Positions 53,788-62,374 of a stretch of DNA of 64,000 bases are shown in pieces. Both the position numbers and the translations under genes were made by a program. This DNA is from SHVO01 sp041905795 (GTDB lineage Bacteria > Pseudomonadota > Alphaproteobacteria > Rhodospirillales > Rhodospirillaceae), in the NCBI GenBank assembly GCA_041905795.1, contig JAYRKL010000002.1, forward strand, positions 1 through 64,000. The letters are read 5' to 3'. Every line of letters starts with the position of its first letter. Within the stretch, counting starts at the first letter, position 1. The notes beneath the pieces are model-generated. The model saw nothing but the letters and a program-made list of their open reading frames with translations, searched no databases and was not told the origin of the DNA.

Positions 53788-54750
53788 AGGCGCCCGCAGC
53801 AACAGCGTCACGCGCCGGTTCTCCTTGCGCCCATCCTCGGTGGTGTTGTCCATCAACGGGCGCGAGTCCGCGAATCCGGTGGCCTCCAGCCGCTGCGGCG
53901 CAACGCCGGCGTCGATCAGCATGCGCGCCACCGCCGCCGCGCGGCTGGCCGAGAGCTCCCAATTCGACGGGTACTGCGGCGTGGCGATGGCCTGGTTGTC
54001 GGTATGGCCTTCGACCGCCACGGTGAAGTTTCCGCTCGTCAGGATGGGAGCCAGGGCCTTGAGCACGGCAGGTCCGCGCCCCTGCAGGTCGGCGGTGCCG
54101 GATCCGAACAGGATGGAATTCGGAATGTTCAACCGGACTCCGTCACCCTCCGCCGCCGCGGTGATGAAGGCGTCGAGGCCCGCGGTCCGCAAGCCGCCGC
54201 GCACCGCCGCGAGCACGGCTTCCCGGCGCCGGATGCGTTCCAGATCGGCGTCCTTCACCACCGCCAGCGCCGTGTCCGGCTGGGTATAAAGTGGCGCGGG
54301 TAGGGCCGGCACCGTCAATCCAACGGCTTGCTCGCCGTCATAGGGCGTCTCGACGCGAAGCTGGAACAGCGCCTCGAAGAAATTCTTAGCACTTCCAGGG
54401 CTGCTTCCAGGGCCGCTGCCGGGGCCGCCACCGCTTCCGACGCCGCCACCGCTTCCGGGGCCGTCACCACCGCCAGCCCCCCCGCTGCCGGAAGCGGCGG
54501 CGGCCTGCGATCCGTCGCGGCCGAATCCGGCGCGGTCGGGCGTCGGCAAGTCGTAGCGGGCATTGAGCAGAAGCGCCACGAACATGGTCAGCAGCAGCGT
54601 GACCATGTCGGAATAGCTCAGCATCCATTCCTCGACGGGGGCTTCGTCCCCCTCGAGGCGCGGGACAAACCGCGGAGGCGTTTTTGCGGTTCCGGCGGGC
54701 GCGGTGGCCGGCGGGGAGACCTCCGGGGCCTCAGGGGGTGGCTGAGTCAC
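53785..54750 (-). CDS. motB: MotB/OmpA-domain stator protein
   Basis: About 321 residues: a proline-rich N-terminus, one membrane helix with the ion-binding aspartate in LSYSDMVTLLLTMFVALLLN, a Gly/Ser-rich linker (about 95-125) and a C-terminal OmpA-like peptidoglycan-binding domain (VEGHTDNQAI, NWELSASRAAAVARML). Start GTG 54750 overlaps the motA stop by 20 nt. No flagellar gene is in view, so it could serve a flagellar or another motor. Confidence 0.87.
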   Translation of the reverse strand: MTQPPPEAPEVSPPATAPAGTAKTPPRFVPRLEGDEAPVEEWMLSYSDMVTLLLTMFVALLLNARYDLPTPDRAGFGRDGSQAAAASGSGGAGGGDGPGSGGGVGSGGGPGSGPGSSPGSAKNFFEALFQLRVETPYDGEQAVGLTVPALPAPLYTQPDTALAVVKDADLERIRRREAVLAAVRGGLRTAGLDAFITAAAEGDGVRLNIPNSILFGSGTADLQGRGPAVLKALAPILTSGNFTVAVEGHTDNQAIATPQYPSNWELSASRAAAVARMLIDAGVAPQRLEATGFADSRPLMDNTTEDGRKENRRVTLLLRAP

Positions 54751-55591
54751 GACCCTCTCCCGCGCCAACCTCCAATTTGTCGGCCTGGCCCATCTCGTAT
54801 TCATGGGTTTCGGCCAGGGCGCTCAGGACTTCGCGGATGTGCGACGGTCCGTGACCGGCGGCGATGCCGCGGAAGGCTTCCACGACCGCGGCCATCACGC
54901 GGAGATGGTCATGGGTCTTGCGCTCGATCCTGGCCGCCAGGGGCTTGAGCAGGGCGTTCGCGAACACCAGTCCGTAGAGCGTGGTGATCAGCGCGAATGC
55001 GAGGTTGGTGCCGATCTGCTGCGGCGTCGCGCCGGCGCCCATCAGGCGGAGCATGTTGACCAGGCCGATCAAGGTGCCGGCCATCCCGAACGCCGGCGCA
55101 TAGGTTGCCATGGTCCGGAACACCGCGGCCTCGCTGCGTTCCAGGGCCTCCTGCTGGCGCATGCGCCATTCAAGCACCGTGCCGATGGCATCGAGCGGCA
55201 TGCCGTCGGTGAGGAAGCGGACGCCGGTCAGGATAAAGGGGCTGGAGAGTCCTGCGCTCTCCTGATCGATGGTCTGGACCTTTCCGGCTTTCAGCAAAGC
55301 GGCGATATGCGCGAATTTTTCGATATCGCCGCGTCCGACGATCCGCTCGCGCCGCAACGACCGGGCGGCGCGCTTGAGGGCGCGGTCGAGATCGCCGAAG
55401 GAATACGTGATCAGCGTGGCCGCGACCGTGCCGCCGATGACCAGCACCAGGCTCGGGACGTTGAGGAACGACCAGGGTTCGCTGGCGGTGGCGCCGATGG
55501 ATATGACGAGCAGCGCGGCGCCGCCGACAATGCCGGTAACCGCGCTCATGTTGAACGGTATGGCGGTTGCCGGTGGGATGACTTTATTCAT
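54731..55591 (-). CDS. motA: MotA/PomA-type stator protein
   Basis: A 286-residue inner-membrane proton or sodium channel subunit with four helices. MotA features: TGIVGGAALLVISIG, LVIGGTVAATLITYSF, the third helix ATYAPAFGMAGTLIGLVNML and LAFALITTLYGLVFANALLKPLA. It pairs with the overlapping motB. Standalone pair; it is not accompanied by ZorC/D/E-like defence genes. Confidence 0.88.
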   Translation of the reverse strand: MNKVIPPATAIPFNMSAVTGIVGGAALLVISIGATASEPWSFLNVPSLVLVIGGTVAATLITYSFGDLDRALKRAARSLRRERIVGRGDIEKFAHIAALLKAGKVQTIDQESAGLSSPFILTGVRFLTDGMPLDAIGTVLEWRMRQQEALERSEAAVFRTMATYAPAFGMAGTLIGLVNMLRLMGAGATPQQIGTNLAFALITTLYGLVFANALLKPLAARIERKTHDHLRVMAAVVEAFRGIAAGHGPSHIREVLSALAETHEYEMGQADKLEVGAGEGRDSATP

Positions 55592-55610
55592 GCCGAAGTC
55601 GCCTGTTGTT

Positions 55611-56990
55611 TCAATCGATGCCTGGATTAGGCCTCAGCAAAGGCGCCCCGCCGGCCAGCCGCGCGCGCGTCGCCGCGAAGACGCCCGGGCTCAGGGCCAG
55701 CAGCGCGATCAGGTTCGGCACCGCCATCAGGGCGTTCATAATGTCGGTGATAAGCCAGGCCGTGTCCAGGTGCGCGACCCCGCCGGCGAAAACCGCCCCG
55801 CACCACAGGAGCCTGTAGGGGCCGGCGGCGCGCGCGCCAAACAGATACCCCGCGCAGCGCTCGCCGTACACGCACCAGGCGATCACGGTCGTAAAAGCGA
55901 ACAGGAAAAGACTGATCGTCACAATCAACCCGCCGACGCCCGGGAACACGCGGTCGAACGCCGCGGCGGTAAGCGGCGCGCCCGTGATGTCGAGCATCCA
56001 CGCCCCGCTGGTGACGATGGCGAGGCCGGTGACGGAGTTGACCAGCAGGGTGTCGATGAACACGCCGGTCATTCCCAAAGCCCCGATCTGCACCGGATCG
56101 CTGCTGCGGGACGCGGCGTGCAGAATGGCGGCGGATCCGAGGCCGGCTTCGTTGGAGAACAATCCCCGGGCGACCCCAAAGCGCGCAGCGGCGGACATCG
56201 CGGCGCCGGCGAACCCGCCCGCCGCGGCGGTGCCGTCGAGGGAAGACCGCAGGATCAGGGCGAGCGATTCTAGAAGGCGGTCGGCGTTGGCGGCGATGAC
56301 CCCGGCGCCCGAAACCACGAACAGCAGGATCATGAACGGCGCGAAGTATTCCGAAACCGCGGCGATGCGCCGCAACCCTCCGATGACAACCAGGAAGGTC
56401 ATGGCGGTCAAGGCCAGCGTGCTCGCCAGGACGTCCACGCCGAACCCGGCGTGGACGATATCGGTGATGGAGTTCGCCTGGACGCCGGCGCCGGCGCCGA
56501 GCGCGGCCACCGCCGCCAGGGCCGCATACAGCGTCCCGAGCTTCGCCCAGCGCGGGCCCATCCCCAGTTCGATGTAGTACATGGGCCCGCCGAGAAACTT
56601 GTCTCCCGCTTGCCGGCGGTAAGCCACCGACAGGAACGCCTCGGTGTATTTGGTCGCGAGACCGGCAAGACCGGTCAGCCACATCCAGACCAGGGCGCCG
56701 GGCCCGCCGAGGTGAATGGCGGTCGCGACGCCGGCGATATTGCCCACGCCCACCGTGGCCGACACCGCGCTCATGAGGGCCGCGAAGGGGGAGATCTCGC
56801 CCGCCCCGGCCGTGGCGCGGGCCGCCGGACTGACCATCAGCCGCAGCGCTTCCGGTAAACGGGTCAGCGACATTCCGCGCAGGCCGATGCTCAGGTATAT
56901 GCCGGTGCCGACCAGCAGAAGCATGAGCGGCGGCCCCCAGAGGAAACCGGCGGTCCGCGACAGGATCGTGATCAGTGTTTCCCCGCGCAT
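55611..56990 (-). CDS. Alanine/glycine:cation symporter (AGCS family)
   Basis: A 459-residue transporter with about 11 helices. AGCS signatures: GTGIYLSIGLRGM, VSATVGVGNIAGVATAIHLGGPGALVWMW, TKYTEAFLSVAYR, GGPMYYIELGMG, SNEAGLGSAAILHAA. Imports alanine or glycine with Na+ or H+. ATG 56990. The 5' leader (57075-57203, minus) contains a series of perfect hairpins ending in a terminator-like stem, which suggests transcription attenuation. Confidence 0.92.
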   Translation of the reverse strand: MRGETLITILSRTAGFLWGPPLMLLLVGTGIYLSIGLRGMSLTRLPEALRLMVSPAARATAGAGEISPFAALMSAVSATVGVGNIAGVATAIHLGGPGALVWMWLTGLAGLATKYTEAFLSVAYRRQAGDKFLGGPMYYIELGMGPRWAKLGTLYAALAAVAALGAGAGVQANSITDIVHAGFGVDVLASTLALTAMTFLVVIGGLRRIAAVSEYFAPFMILLFVVSGAGVIAANADRLLESLALILRSSLDGTAAAGGFAGAAMSAAARFGVARGLFSNEAGLGSAAILHAASRSSDPVQIGALGMTGVFIDTLLVNSVTGLAIVTSGAWMLDITGAPLTAAAFDRVFPGVGGLIVTISLFLFAFTTVIAWCVYGERCAGYLFGARAAGPYRLLWCGAVFAGGVAHLDTAWLITDIMNALMAVPNLIALLALSPGVFAATRARLAGGAPLLRPNPGID

Positions 56991-57074
56991 GACTCTCTTT
57001 CTCCGGGTTGGCGGGCGGGAGCATGGGCCGGTGCGGCCGGGGCAACCGTGATGATGGTAACCGGTTGACGCCCC

Positions 57075-57203
57075 AAAAAACATACCCGGCGCCGTGGAGG
57101 CGGCGCCGGGGTGATCACGAACCTGGAGGGAGGTTCGCTGCGCGCCGGCCACTGGCTGGGGACGGGGGGCCGGCACGGGACTCAGCGTAGCGCGTTCCCG
57201 TGC
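57075..57203 (-). promoter_or_regulatory. Structured leader with terminator-like stem upstream of AGCS
   Basis: Read on the minus strand there are four consecutive stems: 57196-57203 with 57173-57180 (8 bp), 57168-57174 with 57144-57150 (7 bp), 57131-57137 with 57118-57124 (7 bp), and 57101-57110 with 57085-57094 (10 bp, CCCGGCGCCG / CGGCGCCGGG) followed after 4 nt by TTTTTT. It could be an attenuator or riboswitch. I do not see the glycine-aptamer consensus. Confidence 0.45.
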
Positions 57204-57210
57204 GGTGACG

Positions 57211-57224
57211 TTGATCGGGATCAA
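57211..57224. promoter_or_regulatory. FNR/FixK box upstream of the nuclease-cytochrome fusion
   Basis: TTGATCGGGATCAA, perfect palindrome, 61 bp from ATG 57285. It also sits just upstream of the AGCS leader on the other strand. Confidence 0.88.
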
Positions 57225-57284
57225 TTCGCCCGGTTCGCGGCCGGCACAGACTTGGTGCTTACGCTTCCGCTCACGGAGGGACAT

Positions 57285-58427
57285 ATGCGCCATTTCAGGG
57301 GTCTTGCTCTGATTTTAGCGGCACTTTGTCTTCAGCCGTTCCAGGCGTCGGCCTGGGATGACGACGGCCACAGGATCGTGGCCGACATCGCGGCGTATTA
57401 CCTGTCGCCGGCGGCCAAGGACAAGATCCGTGAATTGCTGGCCGGCGATACCGAGTTGGCCGCACGGGATCTGGAAAGCGCCGCGGTATGGGCGAGTGCG
57501 CCTGCCGCGGCCACCAGCGACTGGCATTTCCTGCATGCACGGGCGGGCCGGCCGGACATTCCGGCGGCGTGCTATGGGCAACAGCCGCTTCCCCGCACTA
57601 CCCCGGCGTCGCAAGGGCCGGCGCGCGCCTGCATCGTCGACAAGATCAATCAGTTCGCCCGCGAGCTTGGCGATCCCGCCGTCCCGGCGAAGGAGCGCAC
57701 GCAGGCCCTCAAATATCTGGTTCACCTGATCGCCGATATCCACCAGCCTTTGCGCGTGGTGGACGAAGGCAACGATCATGGCCGCAAGCTGGCGGTCTCC
57801 GCGCCGGGATCGTCGCCGGGCGATCTGTTCGGGTTCTGGGACAGCGTGACCGTCGCCCGGATTTCCCAGCATGAGAAACCGGGCCAGGTCGCGGACACCT
57901 TGATCTCCCGGATCTCTCCCGCGCTCCAGCGTCAATGGGCCGGCCGCACGCCGCAGCTCTGGGCCCTGGAGGCTTACCAGCTTGGCGTGGATCGCGGTTA
58001 CGGCATGGCCCGCGCCTACGACGACCAGGGACGCATCCTGCTTCAGGAGCCGCAAATGGAGCAGGCGGTCGATATCGCCGCGCTTCAGTTGAGCCGGGCG
58101 GGCGTGCGCCTTGCCTATGTCCTGGAAAGCGCCCTGGCGCCCGCGGCGCCGGCGGCGGCCCGGACCGTCGCACTCCGGGGCAATGCGGCGGCCGGCCGCG
58201 AGTTCGCCGAAAAGGTATGCAAGACCTGTCACGTGCTCGGGTCGAGTCCGGCGATCGACACCATGGCCCCCGATTTCAGCGCGATCGCCAACACCGACGG
58301 AATGTCAGCCGACGCGTTGGCGGCATTTCTGCTGGGCCCGCATCCGACGATGCCGAATATCAAACTCTCCCGCAAACAATCCGACGATCTGTCGGCCTTT
58401 ATCATGGGCCTGCGCAAGGCGCGTTAG
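57285..58427 (+). CDS. S1/P1 nuclease fused to a C-terminal cytochrome c domain
   Basis: A 380-residue exported protein. The Sec signal ends in ASA, giving a mature N-terminus WDDDGH; in S1/P1 nucleases the N-terminal Trp is a zinc ligand. Further ligands fit HLIADIHQPLRVV, GNDHGRKL and SDWHFLHA. The nuclease part spans about 24-285. After an Ala/Pro linker comes a class I cytochrome c domain with CKTCHVLG (about 310) and axial PTMPNIKLS, similar to the cytochrome at 44058. ATG 57285 follows GGAGGG. The fusion is one uninterrupted frame. Nuclease activity and heme attachment are predictions. Confidence 0.88.
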   Translation: MRHFRGLALILAALCLQPFQASAWDDDGHRIVADIAAYYLSPAAKDKIRELLAGDTELAARDLESAAVWASAPAAATSDWHFLHARAGRPDIPAACYGQQPLPRTTPASQGPARACIVDKINQFARELGDPAVPAKERTQALKYLVHLIADIHQPLRVVDEGNDHGRKLAVSAPGSSPGDLFGFWDSVTVARISQHEKPGQVADTLISRISPALQRQWAGRTPQLWALEAYQLGVDRGYGMARAYDDQGRILLQEPQMEQAVDIAALQLSRAGVRLAYVLESALAPAAPAAARTVALRGNAAAGREFAEKVCKTCHVLGSSPAIDTMAPDFSAIANTDGMSADALAAFLLGPHPTMPNIKLSRKQSDDLSAFIMGLRKAR

Positions 58428-58481
58428 CAGAAAGAGCGCGAGCATCCCGCGTCCTTTCGCCAATTGTATGATACTAAGAAA

Positions 58482-58516
58482 GCCCGGCGCCCCGGTGCGC
58501 TGGGCGTGCGCCGGGC
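58482..58516. other. Hairpin after the nuclease-cytochrome gene
   Basis: GCCCGGCGC / GCGCCGGGC, perfect 9-bp stem, 55 nt behind the stop; no T-run. The adjoining GCGATCGCGGTCAA (58515-58528) matches only one half of a FixK box well, so a box for the SCO1 gene is doubtful. Confidence 0.4.
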
Positions 58517-58660
58517 GATCGCGGTCAACGCGGCAGATGCGGTTGCCGGGGAAAAGATGGATACAGTGTTCACCACGCGCGGGCGCTCTGCTGCAGTCAA
58601 TCCGGCCCATGACCGGGGCAGCGCATTAAGTCTGCCGCCTTTGGCGCAGTGGACGCAGCC

Positions 58661-59257
58661 ATGAAGGTGACGACGTCCACTTTGGCTATCGTTGCCGGCC
58701 TGGCTTTGGGCGGCCTGGCTTACGGGCTCGAGCGCTATCTGGAAGGCGCAAGAGGCGCGGCGTCGCCCGTCGCCGCGGCGTCCGGCGCGTCCCTGATCGA
58801 CGCCGCCGGACAGGTGCAGACCGCCGCCGCGCTTATCGGACAGCCCGCGGTGATCTTCTTCGGATACACCCATTGCCCCGATTTCTGCCCGACGGCGCTG
58901 GCAACGGCGAGCGCCGTCCTCAACGATCTTGGGCCCGACGCCGCCCGCATCAAGGTGGCTTTCATCACCGTGGACCCGGACCGCGATACGCCCGAGGCGG
59001 TGCGGGCGTATCTTTCGGCTTTCGATCCGCGCATTCTCGGGCTGACCGGATCGACGGCCGACATCAGGGCGGCGGCCCGCGCCTTCGGAGTGTTTTTTGA
59101 GAAGCGGGGCGGCGGCGAAGATTACACCGTCGATCATACGGCGGCCTTCGTGCTGACGGATGCGCAAGGACGCGTTTCCTCCGTCCTTCCCTATGACGCG
59201 TCCGTGAAAGACTTGGCCGCGGCGGTCCGCAAGTCCCTGGGACCGGACCCCGTCTAA
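58661..59257 (+). CDS. SCO1/SenC copper chaperone
   Basis: A 198-residue protein anchored by an N-terminal helix (LAIVAGLALGGLAYGL) with a periplasmic thioredoxin fold. The copper site is complete: CPDFCP (CxxxC) and the histidine in DHTAAFVL. SCO proteins deliver copper to the CuA centre of cytochrome oxidase, which fits the oxidase operon 1 kb away. ATG 58661 preferred over GTG 58649. Confidence 0.92.
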   Translation: MKVTTSTLAIVAGLALGGLAYGLERYLEGARGAASPVAAASGASLIDAAGQVQTAAALIGQPAVIFFGYTHCPDFCPTALATASAVLNDLGPDAARIKVAFITVDPDRDTPEAVRAYLSAFDPRILGLTGSTADIRAAARAFGVFFEKRGGGEDYTVDHTAAFVLTDAQGRVSSVLPYDASVKDLAAAVRKSLGPDPV

Positions 59258-59326
59258 AGCCTGTCAGGATCGCGCGCGCCGGCGCGCCCGTAGTGGCGCG
59301 CAACACCCGCGGTCCGGTGGACTCTA

Positions 59327-59430
59327 GAGCATTTTCCGATGAAGTGGATGCCGGTTCATCGCAGAAAATGTGACCAAACCAAAAAAGACTAGAGCATGAT
59401 CCCGATTCAATATGACTCGATCATGCTCTA
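59327..59430. repeat. Intergenic repeat, near-identical to 12951
   Basis: From GAGCATTTTCCGATGAAGTGG to CATGCTCTA, differing from the first element at 12951-13050 by a few bases and a short insertion near the middle. Its end (CTA at 59428-59430) is the TAG stop of the cytochrome c4-like gene. Confidence 0.88.
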
Positions 59431-60231
59431 GGGCGGGGCGTTGTAATAGCGCGCCAGGCCGTCGATTTCTTCCTCCGTCAGCTTCGCCGCGATGCTCCGC
59501 ATCCGGCCATAGAGATCGTTGGCGCGGACGCCGGCGGCATAGGCGCGCAGCTGCACCGCCATGTAACCGGGATACTGGCCGACCAGCATCGGGGTTTCCA
59601 GGGGCCCCCCGGCGCGGACCGAATGACAGCTGTCGCAGGCCGGCAGCGCCCGGGCGGCGTCGCCTTTCACGGCCAAGGCGGTGATTGCGCTGCTTTCGGC
59701 GCCGACGCGGATGTCGCTGTTGCGGCGCGGAAGCTGGCCGAAGAAAGCGGCCGCGTCGAGGATCTGCTGGGGGCTCAAGTCGGCGACAATCGGCCCCATC
59801 ACCGTGCTGGTTCGGGCGCCGCTCTTGAAGTCGTGAAGCTGCTTATAGATCGCTCGCGCCGACTGTCCGGTCATGCTGGGCGTATCGGCGTTGACCGACA
59901 TGCCGTTGAGATTGTGGCAGGCCTGACAGACATCTTCCGCCAGCTTGGCGCCGGATTTGATGTCGCCGTCGGCGAGGTCGGACAGCGTGCCGGGGGTCCA
60001 GGCGACTTGGGACGGCGCAGGTCCGTCCTCCGGCGCCGGCGCTTGTGCGGGCGTCGGCAAGCCGATGGCGCGGCAGATGGCGGCGAAGGCGGTCAGGCCC
60101 TGGGCGCGGCCTTCAATGACCGGCACGGCGATAAAGGCCGTCAGCCAGCCTCCAGCCGCGACCGCGCCGACGAGGGCCGCGGCCTTCAGACCAAAGCGAT
60201 GGGAATCAGGATCAGCGGGAGGCGTCGGCAC
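59428..60231 (-). CDS. Diheme cytochrome c (c4-like)
   Basis: About 267 residues: one N-terminal anchor helix (about 15-40), a Pro/Ala linker, then two cytochrome c domains with heme sites CQACHNLNG and CDSCHSVRAG and matching methionine regions. GTG 60231 overlaps the oxidase subunit I stop by 20 nt. It is the likely electron donor to the oxidase. The stop codon comes from the adjacent repeat. Confidence 0.88.
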   Translation of the reverse strand: MPTPPADPDSHRFGLKAAALVGAVAAGGWLTAFIAVPVIEGRAQGLTAFAAICRAIGLPTPAQAPAPEDGPAPSQVAWTPGTLSDLADGDIKSGAKLAEDVCQACHNLNGMSVNADTPSMTGQSARAIYKQLHDFKSGARTSTVMGPIVADLSPQQILDAAAFFGQLPRRNSDIRVGAESSAITALAVKGDAARALPACDSCHSVRAGGPLETPMLVGQYPGYMAVQLRAYAAGVRANDLYGRMRSIAAKLTEEEIDGLARYYNAPP

Positions 60232-61843
60232 GGTGCACCACGGCTTTTGGAGGATTGAGGATGAAGGATTGGGCGATCGGCACGGCATAGGCGGCCGTCA
60301 TCAGCAACAGGACCAGGACGTTCCACAGCGTGAATCCGTTGAGCGACGCCGGCAGGCGCCCGGGCGGATGAAGCGCGGTCGCGTACCGCAGCGGCGCCGA
60401 GGCTTCGGTCGCCGGCGCGGCGCGGTGGAAGGCCGCCAGGTTCCAGACGAACATGGCCGCGCTGATCACCAGCATTCCGCCGCCGATGAGGCACGCCACC
60501 ATCCACGGAGTCCACCAGGAGATGGCGGGATCGCTGTAGTCGAACTGCGCGACCCGCCGCCACTGGCCTTCGAGGCCGAGCCAGTGCCAGGGGAGCGTCA
60601 TGACCATCATCCCGCCCGCCCACAGCCAGAGCTGCCGGCGCTGTGCGGCGAGCGACGGCGCGGCGCGGCCGGTGAGCTTCGGCCAAATCTCATAGGCGAT
60701 GGCGATGTACATGATGACGACGCTGCCGCCGAAGATCAGGTGGAAATGGGCCGTGACCCAGGAGGTGTTATGGACCATCGCATTCATGCTGTAGCTCATG
60801 TTGATCAGGCCGCCGAAGCCGCCGAACCAGAGCATGAAGAAGGCCAGACCGGTCGCGAGCACAATCGGCTTGTCCCACGGCAGCGCGCCGATCCAGCCGA
60901 GCAGCCCCTTGCCGCCGCGCAGGCGGCCGGCGACCTCGAGGGACGCCGAGATGGTGAAGACCGTCAGGAGCGTCGGGATGCTGACCAGGACGGTCAGGAA
61001 CGTCTGCACGAACTTGAACCCGGTGGAATGTTCGGGATCCATGAAGAGGTGATGCAGGCCGACAGGCAGGCCGTAGAGCAGGAACAGGATGAAGCTGAGG
61101 CGGCCCATGGTGTCGCTGTAGAGGCGTCCGCCCGCGGCTTCGGGAACCATGGTGTAGAAGGCGATGTAAGCGGGTATGAGCCAGAAGTAGACGATGGCGT
61201 GCAGCGTCCACGAAAACAGCGTGCGGGTCAGGCCGACGTCGATGGTCTGGGTCCAGCCGAGGGCCGCCGGGATCACGACGAACAGAAGCTCGGCGGCGAC
61301 GCCGACCGTCGTCCACAACCACAGGATCGCGTTGGCGGTGGTGGCGAACATGGCCAGCGGCACCGGCTGGCCGGGGTTGGCTTTTTTCCACTGGCTCATG
61401 GCGGCGATCATGAGGCCGCACCACACCCACGATCCCACCACCACCAGCACCAGGCCGATGTAGTAGAAGGGGCTGGCGGTCAAGGGCGGATAGAAGGTGA
61501 ACAGGACCGTGGCCCGGCCGGTGAAGACCGTGGCCGCCACTAGGATCGTGCCGATCACCCCGCCAATATAGGCAATCCACGCCAGCCGCTCGGAGGGCAA
61601 GGGCCGCTTCAGGCTGGATTCGGCGACGAAATAGCCAAACCCCATGATGAAGAACGTGGTGAGCACATATCCCATGATCGAGCCGTGGGCGGTCACCGAC
61701 GCGAAGTAATTCTCCGGGGCCGAGAGCGGCGCGGCGAACGGGCTGCGCACCCACATCTGCCAGGCGCCGAGCAGGATGGCGGCGGCGAAGGCGGCGAAAG
61801 CCAGCCAGATATGCGCGAGGACGAGCTTATTGGCGCGGATCAC
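60212..61843 (-). CDS. Heme-copper oxidase subunit I, B-type (ba3-like)
   Basis: A 543-residue membrane protein with 12-13 helices. TAHGSIMGYVL carries a low-spin heme histidine; LHAIVYFWLIPAYI is the HPxVY-type CuB region of B-type (ba3) oxidases; LHHLFMDPEH and AHFHLIFGGSVV give further CuB and heme ligands. NorB is excluded by the subunit II with CuA ligands. GTG 61843 overlaps the subunit II stop. B-type oxidases usually have high oxygen affinity, fitting the FixK box of the operon. Confidence 0.9.
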   Translation of the reverse strand: MIRANKLVLAHIWLAFAAFAAAILLGAWQMWVRSPFAAPLSAPENYFASVTAHGSIMGYVLTTFFIMGFGYFVAESSLKRPLPSERLAWIAYIGGVIGTILVAATVFTGRATVLFTFYPPLTASPFYYIGLVLVVVGSWVWCGLMIAAMSQWKKANPGQPVPLAMFATTANAILWLWTTVGVAAELLFVVIPAALGWTQTIDVGLTRTLFSWTLHAIVYFWLIPAYIAFYTMVPEAAGGRLYSDTMGRLSFILFLLYGLPVGLHHLFMDPEHSTGFKFVQTFLTVLVSIPTLLTVFTISASLEVAGRLRGGKGLLGWIGALPWDKPIVLATGLAFFMLWFGGFGGLINMSYSMNAMVHNTSWVTAHFHLIFGGSVVIMYIAIAYEIWPKLTGRAAPSLAAQRRQLWLWAGGMMVMTLPWHWLGLEGQWRRVAQFDYSDPAISWWTPWMVACLIGGGMLVISAAMFVWNLAAFHRAAPATEASAPLRYATALHPPGRLPASLNGFTLWNVLVLLLMTAAYAVPIAQSFILNPPKAVVHRADASR

Positions 61844-62372
61844 AGGCGACTCTCCCGGAGTTGTCAGGCTTGAATTCGGATTTGGGAACCACGCGGACGC
61901 GCGCGATCATCTGGCTGTGGCCGAGCCCGCAGAACTCGTGGCAGGGCATGAGCATCTCGCCGGCCTGGGCAAAGCGGGTGCGGACCTGGCTGATGTAGCC
62001 GGGCACGACCATGGTGTTGACGTTGGTGCCCATCACCAGCAGGCCGTGGATGACGTCCGGGCTGGTGAGCCGGAAGGTCACCGGCGTGTCCTGCGGCACG
62101 ACCACGCACTGCGGCTGGAACGCGAACTGGGTCGTGACAAGGCGGGCGGTGACCTGGCCGCTCGCGTCGACGCGGGTGCCGAGGTTCCCTTCCACGAACT
62201 CGCCCTTGAGGTGGAGGGTGTTGGGGTCGATGGTCTCGATATTGCTGGGCGGCCCCATATGGAGCGCCAGCGTCGCATAGAGCATGGCGGCGAACATGAC
62301 GCCGGCAACGCCGACCATGGCCAGAAACCAGCCGCGCTCGCTGCGCGCGATGGATGCCTCGCTGATGTTCAT
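61827..62372 (-). CDS. Heme-copper oxidase subunit II (CuA)
   Basis: A 181-residue protein with one N-terminal helix and a periplasmic cupredoxin domain. The CuA motif is intact: PCHEFCGLGHSQM plus the upstream histidine in DVIHGLLVMG. Single-helix subunit II is typical of ba3-type enzymes. ATG 62372 starts 2 nt after the stop of the small subunit; the longer frame from 62426 overlaps it. Confidence 0.92.
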   Translation of the reverse strand: MNISEASIARSERGWFLAMVGVAGVMFAAMLYATLALHMGPPSNIETIDPNTLHLKGEFVEGNLGTRVDASGQVTARLVTTQFAFQPQCVVVPQDTPVTFRLTSPDVIHGLLVMGTNVNTMVVPGYISQVRTRFAQAGEMLMPCHEFCGLGHSQMIARVRVVPKSEFKPDNSGRVACDPRQ

Positions 62373-62374
62373 GG

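Noticed and set aside
53785..55591. Zorya-type anti-phage system (ZorA/ZorB)
   Set aside because: The MotAB-like pair has no ZorC, ZorD or ZorE neighbour, and MotA shows standard stator features.
57001..57110. Glycine riboswitch in front of the AGCS gene
   Set aside because: Neither strand shows the GGAGAG / GAAGGGGCAA-type consensus; only generic hairpins and a terminator-like stem are visible.
58515..58528. FixK box upstream of the SCO1 gene (GCGATCGCGGTCAA)
   Set aside because: The left half lacks TTG and overlaps a hairpin arm; too degenerate to count.
60212..61843. NorB-type nitric oxide reductase
   Set aside because: Subunit I is encoded with a CuA subunit II and SCO1, and its CuB region resembles ba3 oxidases.
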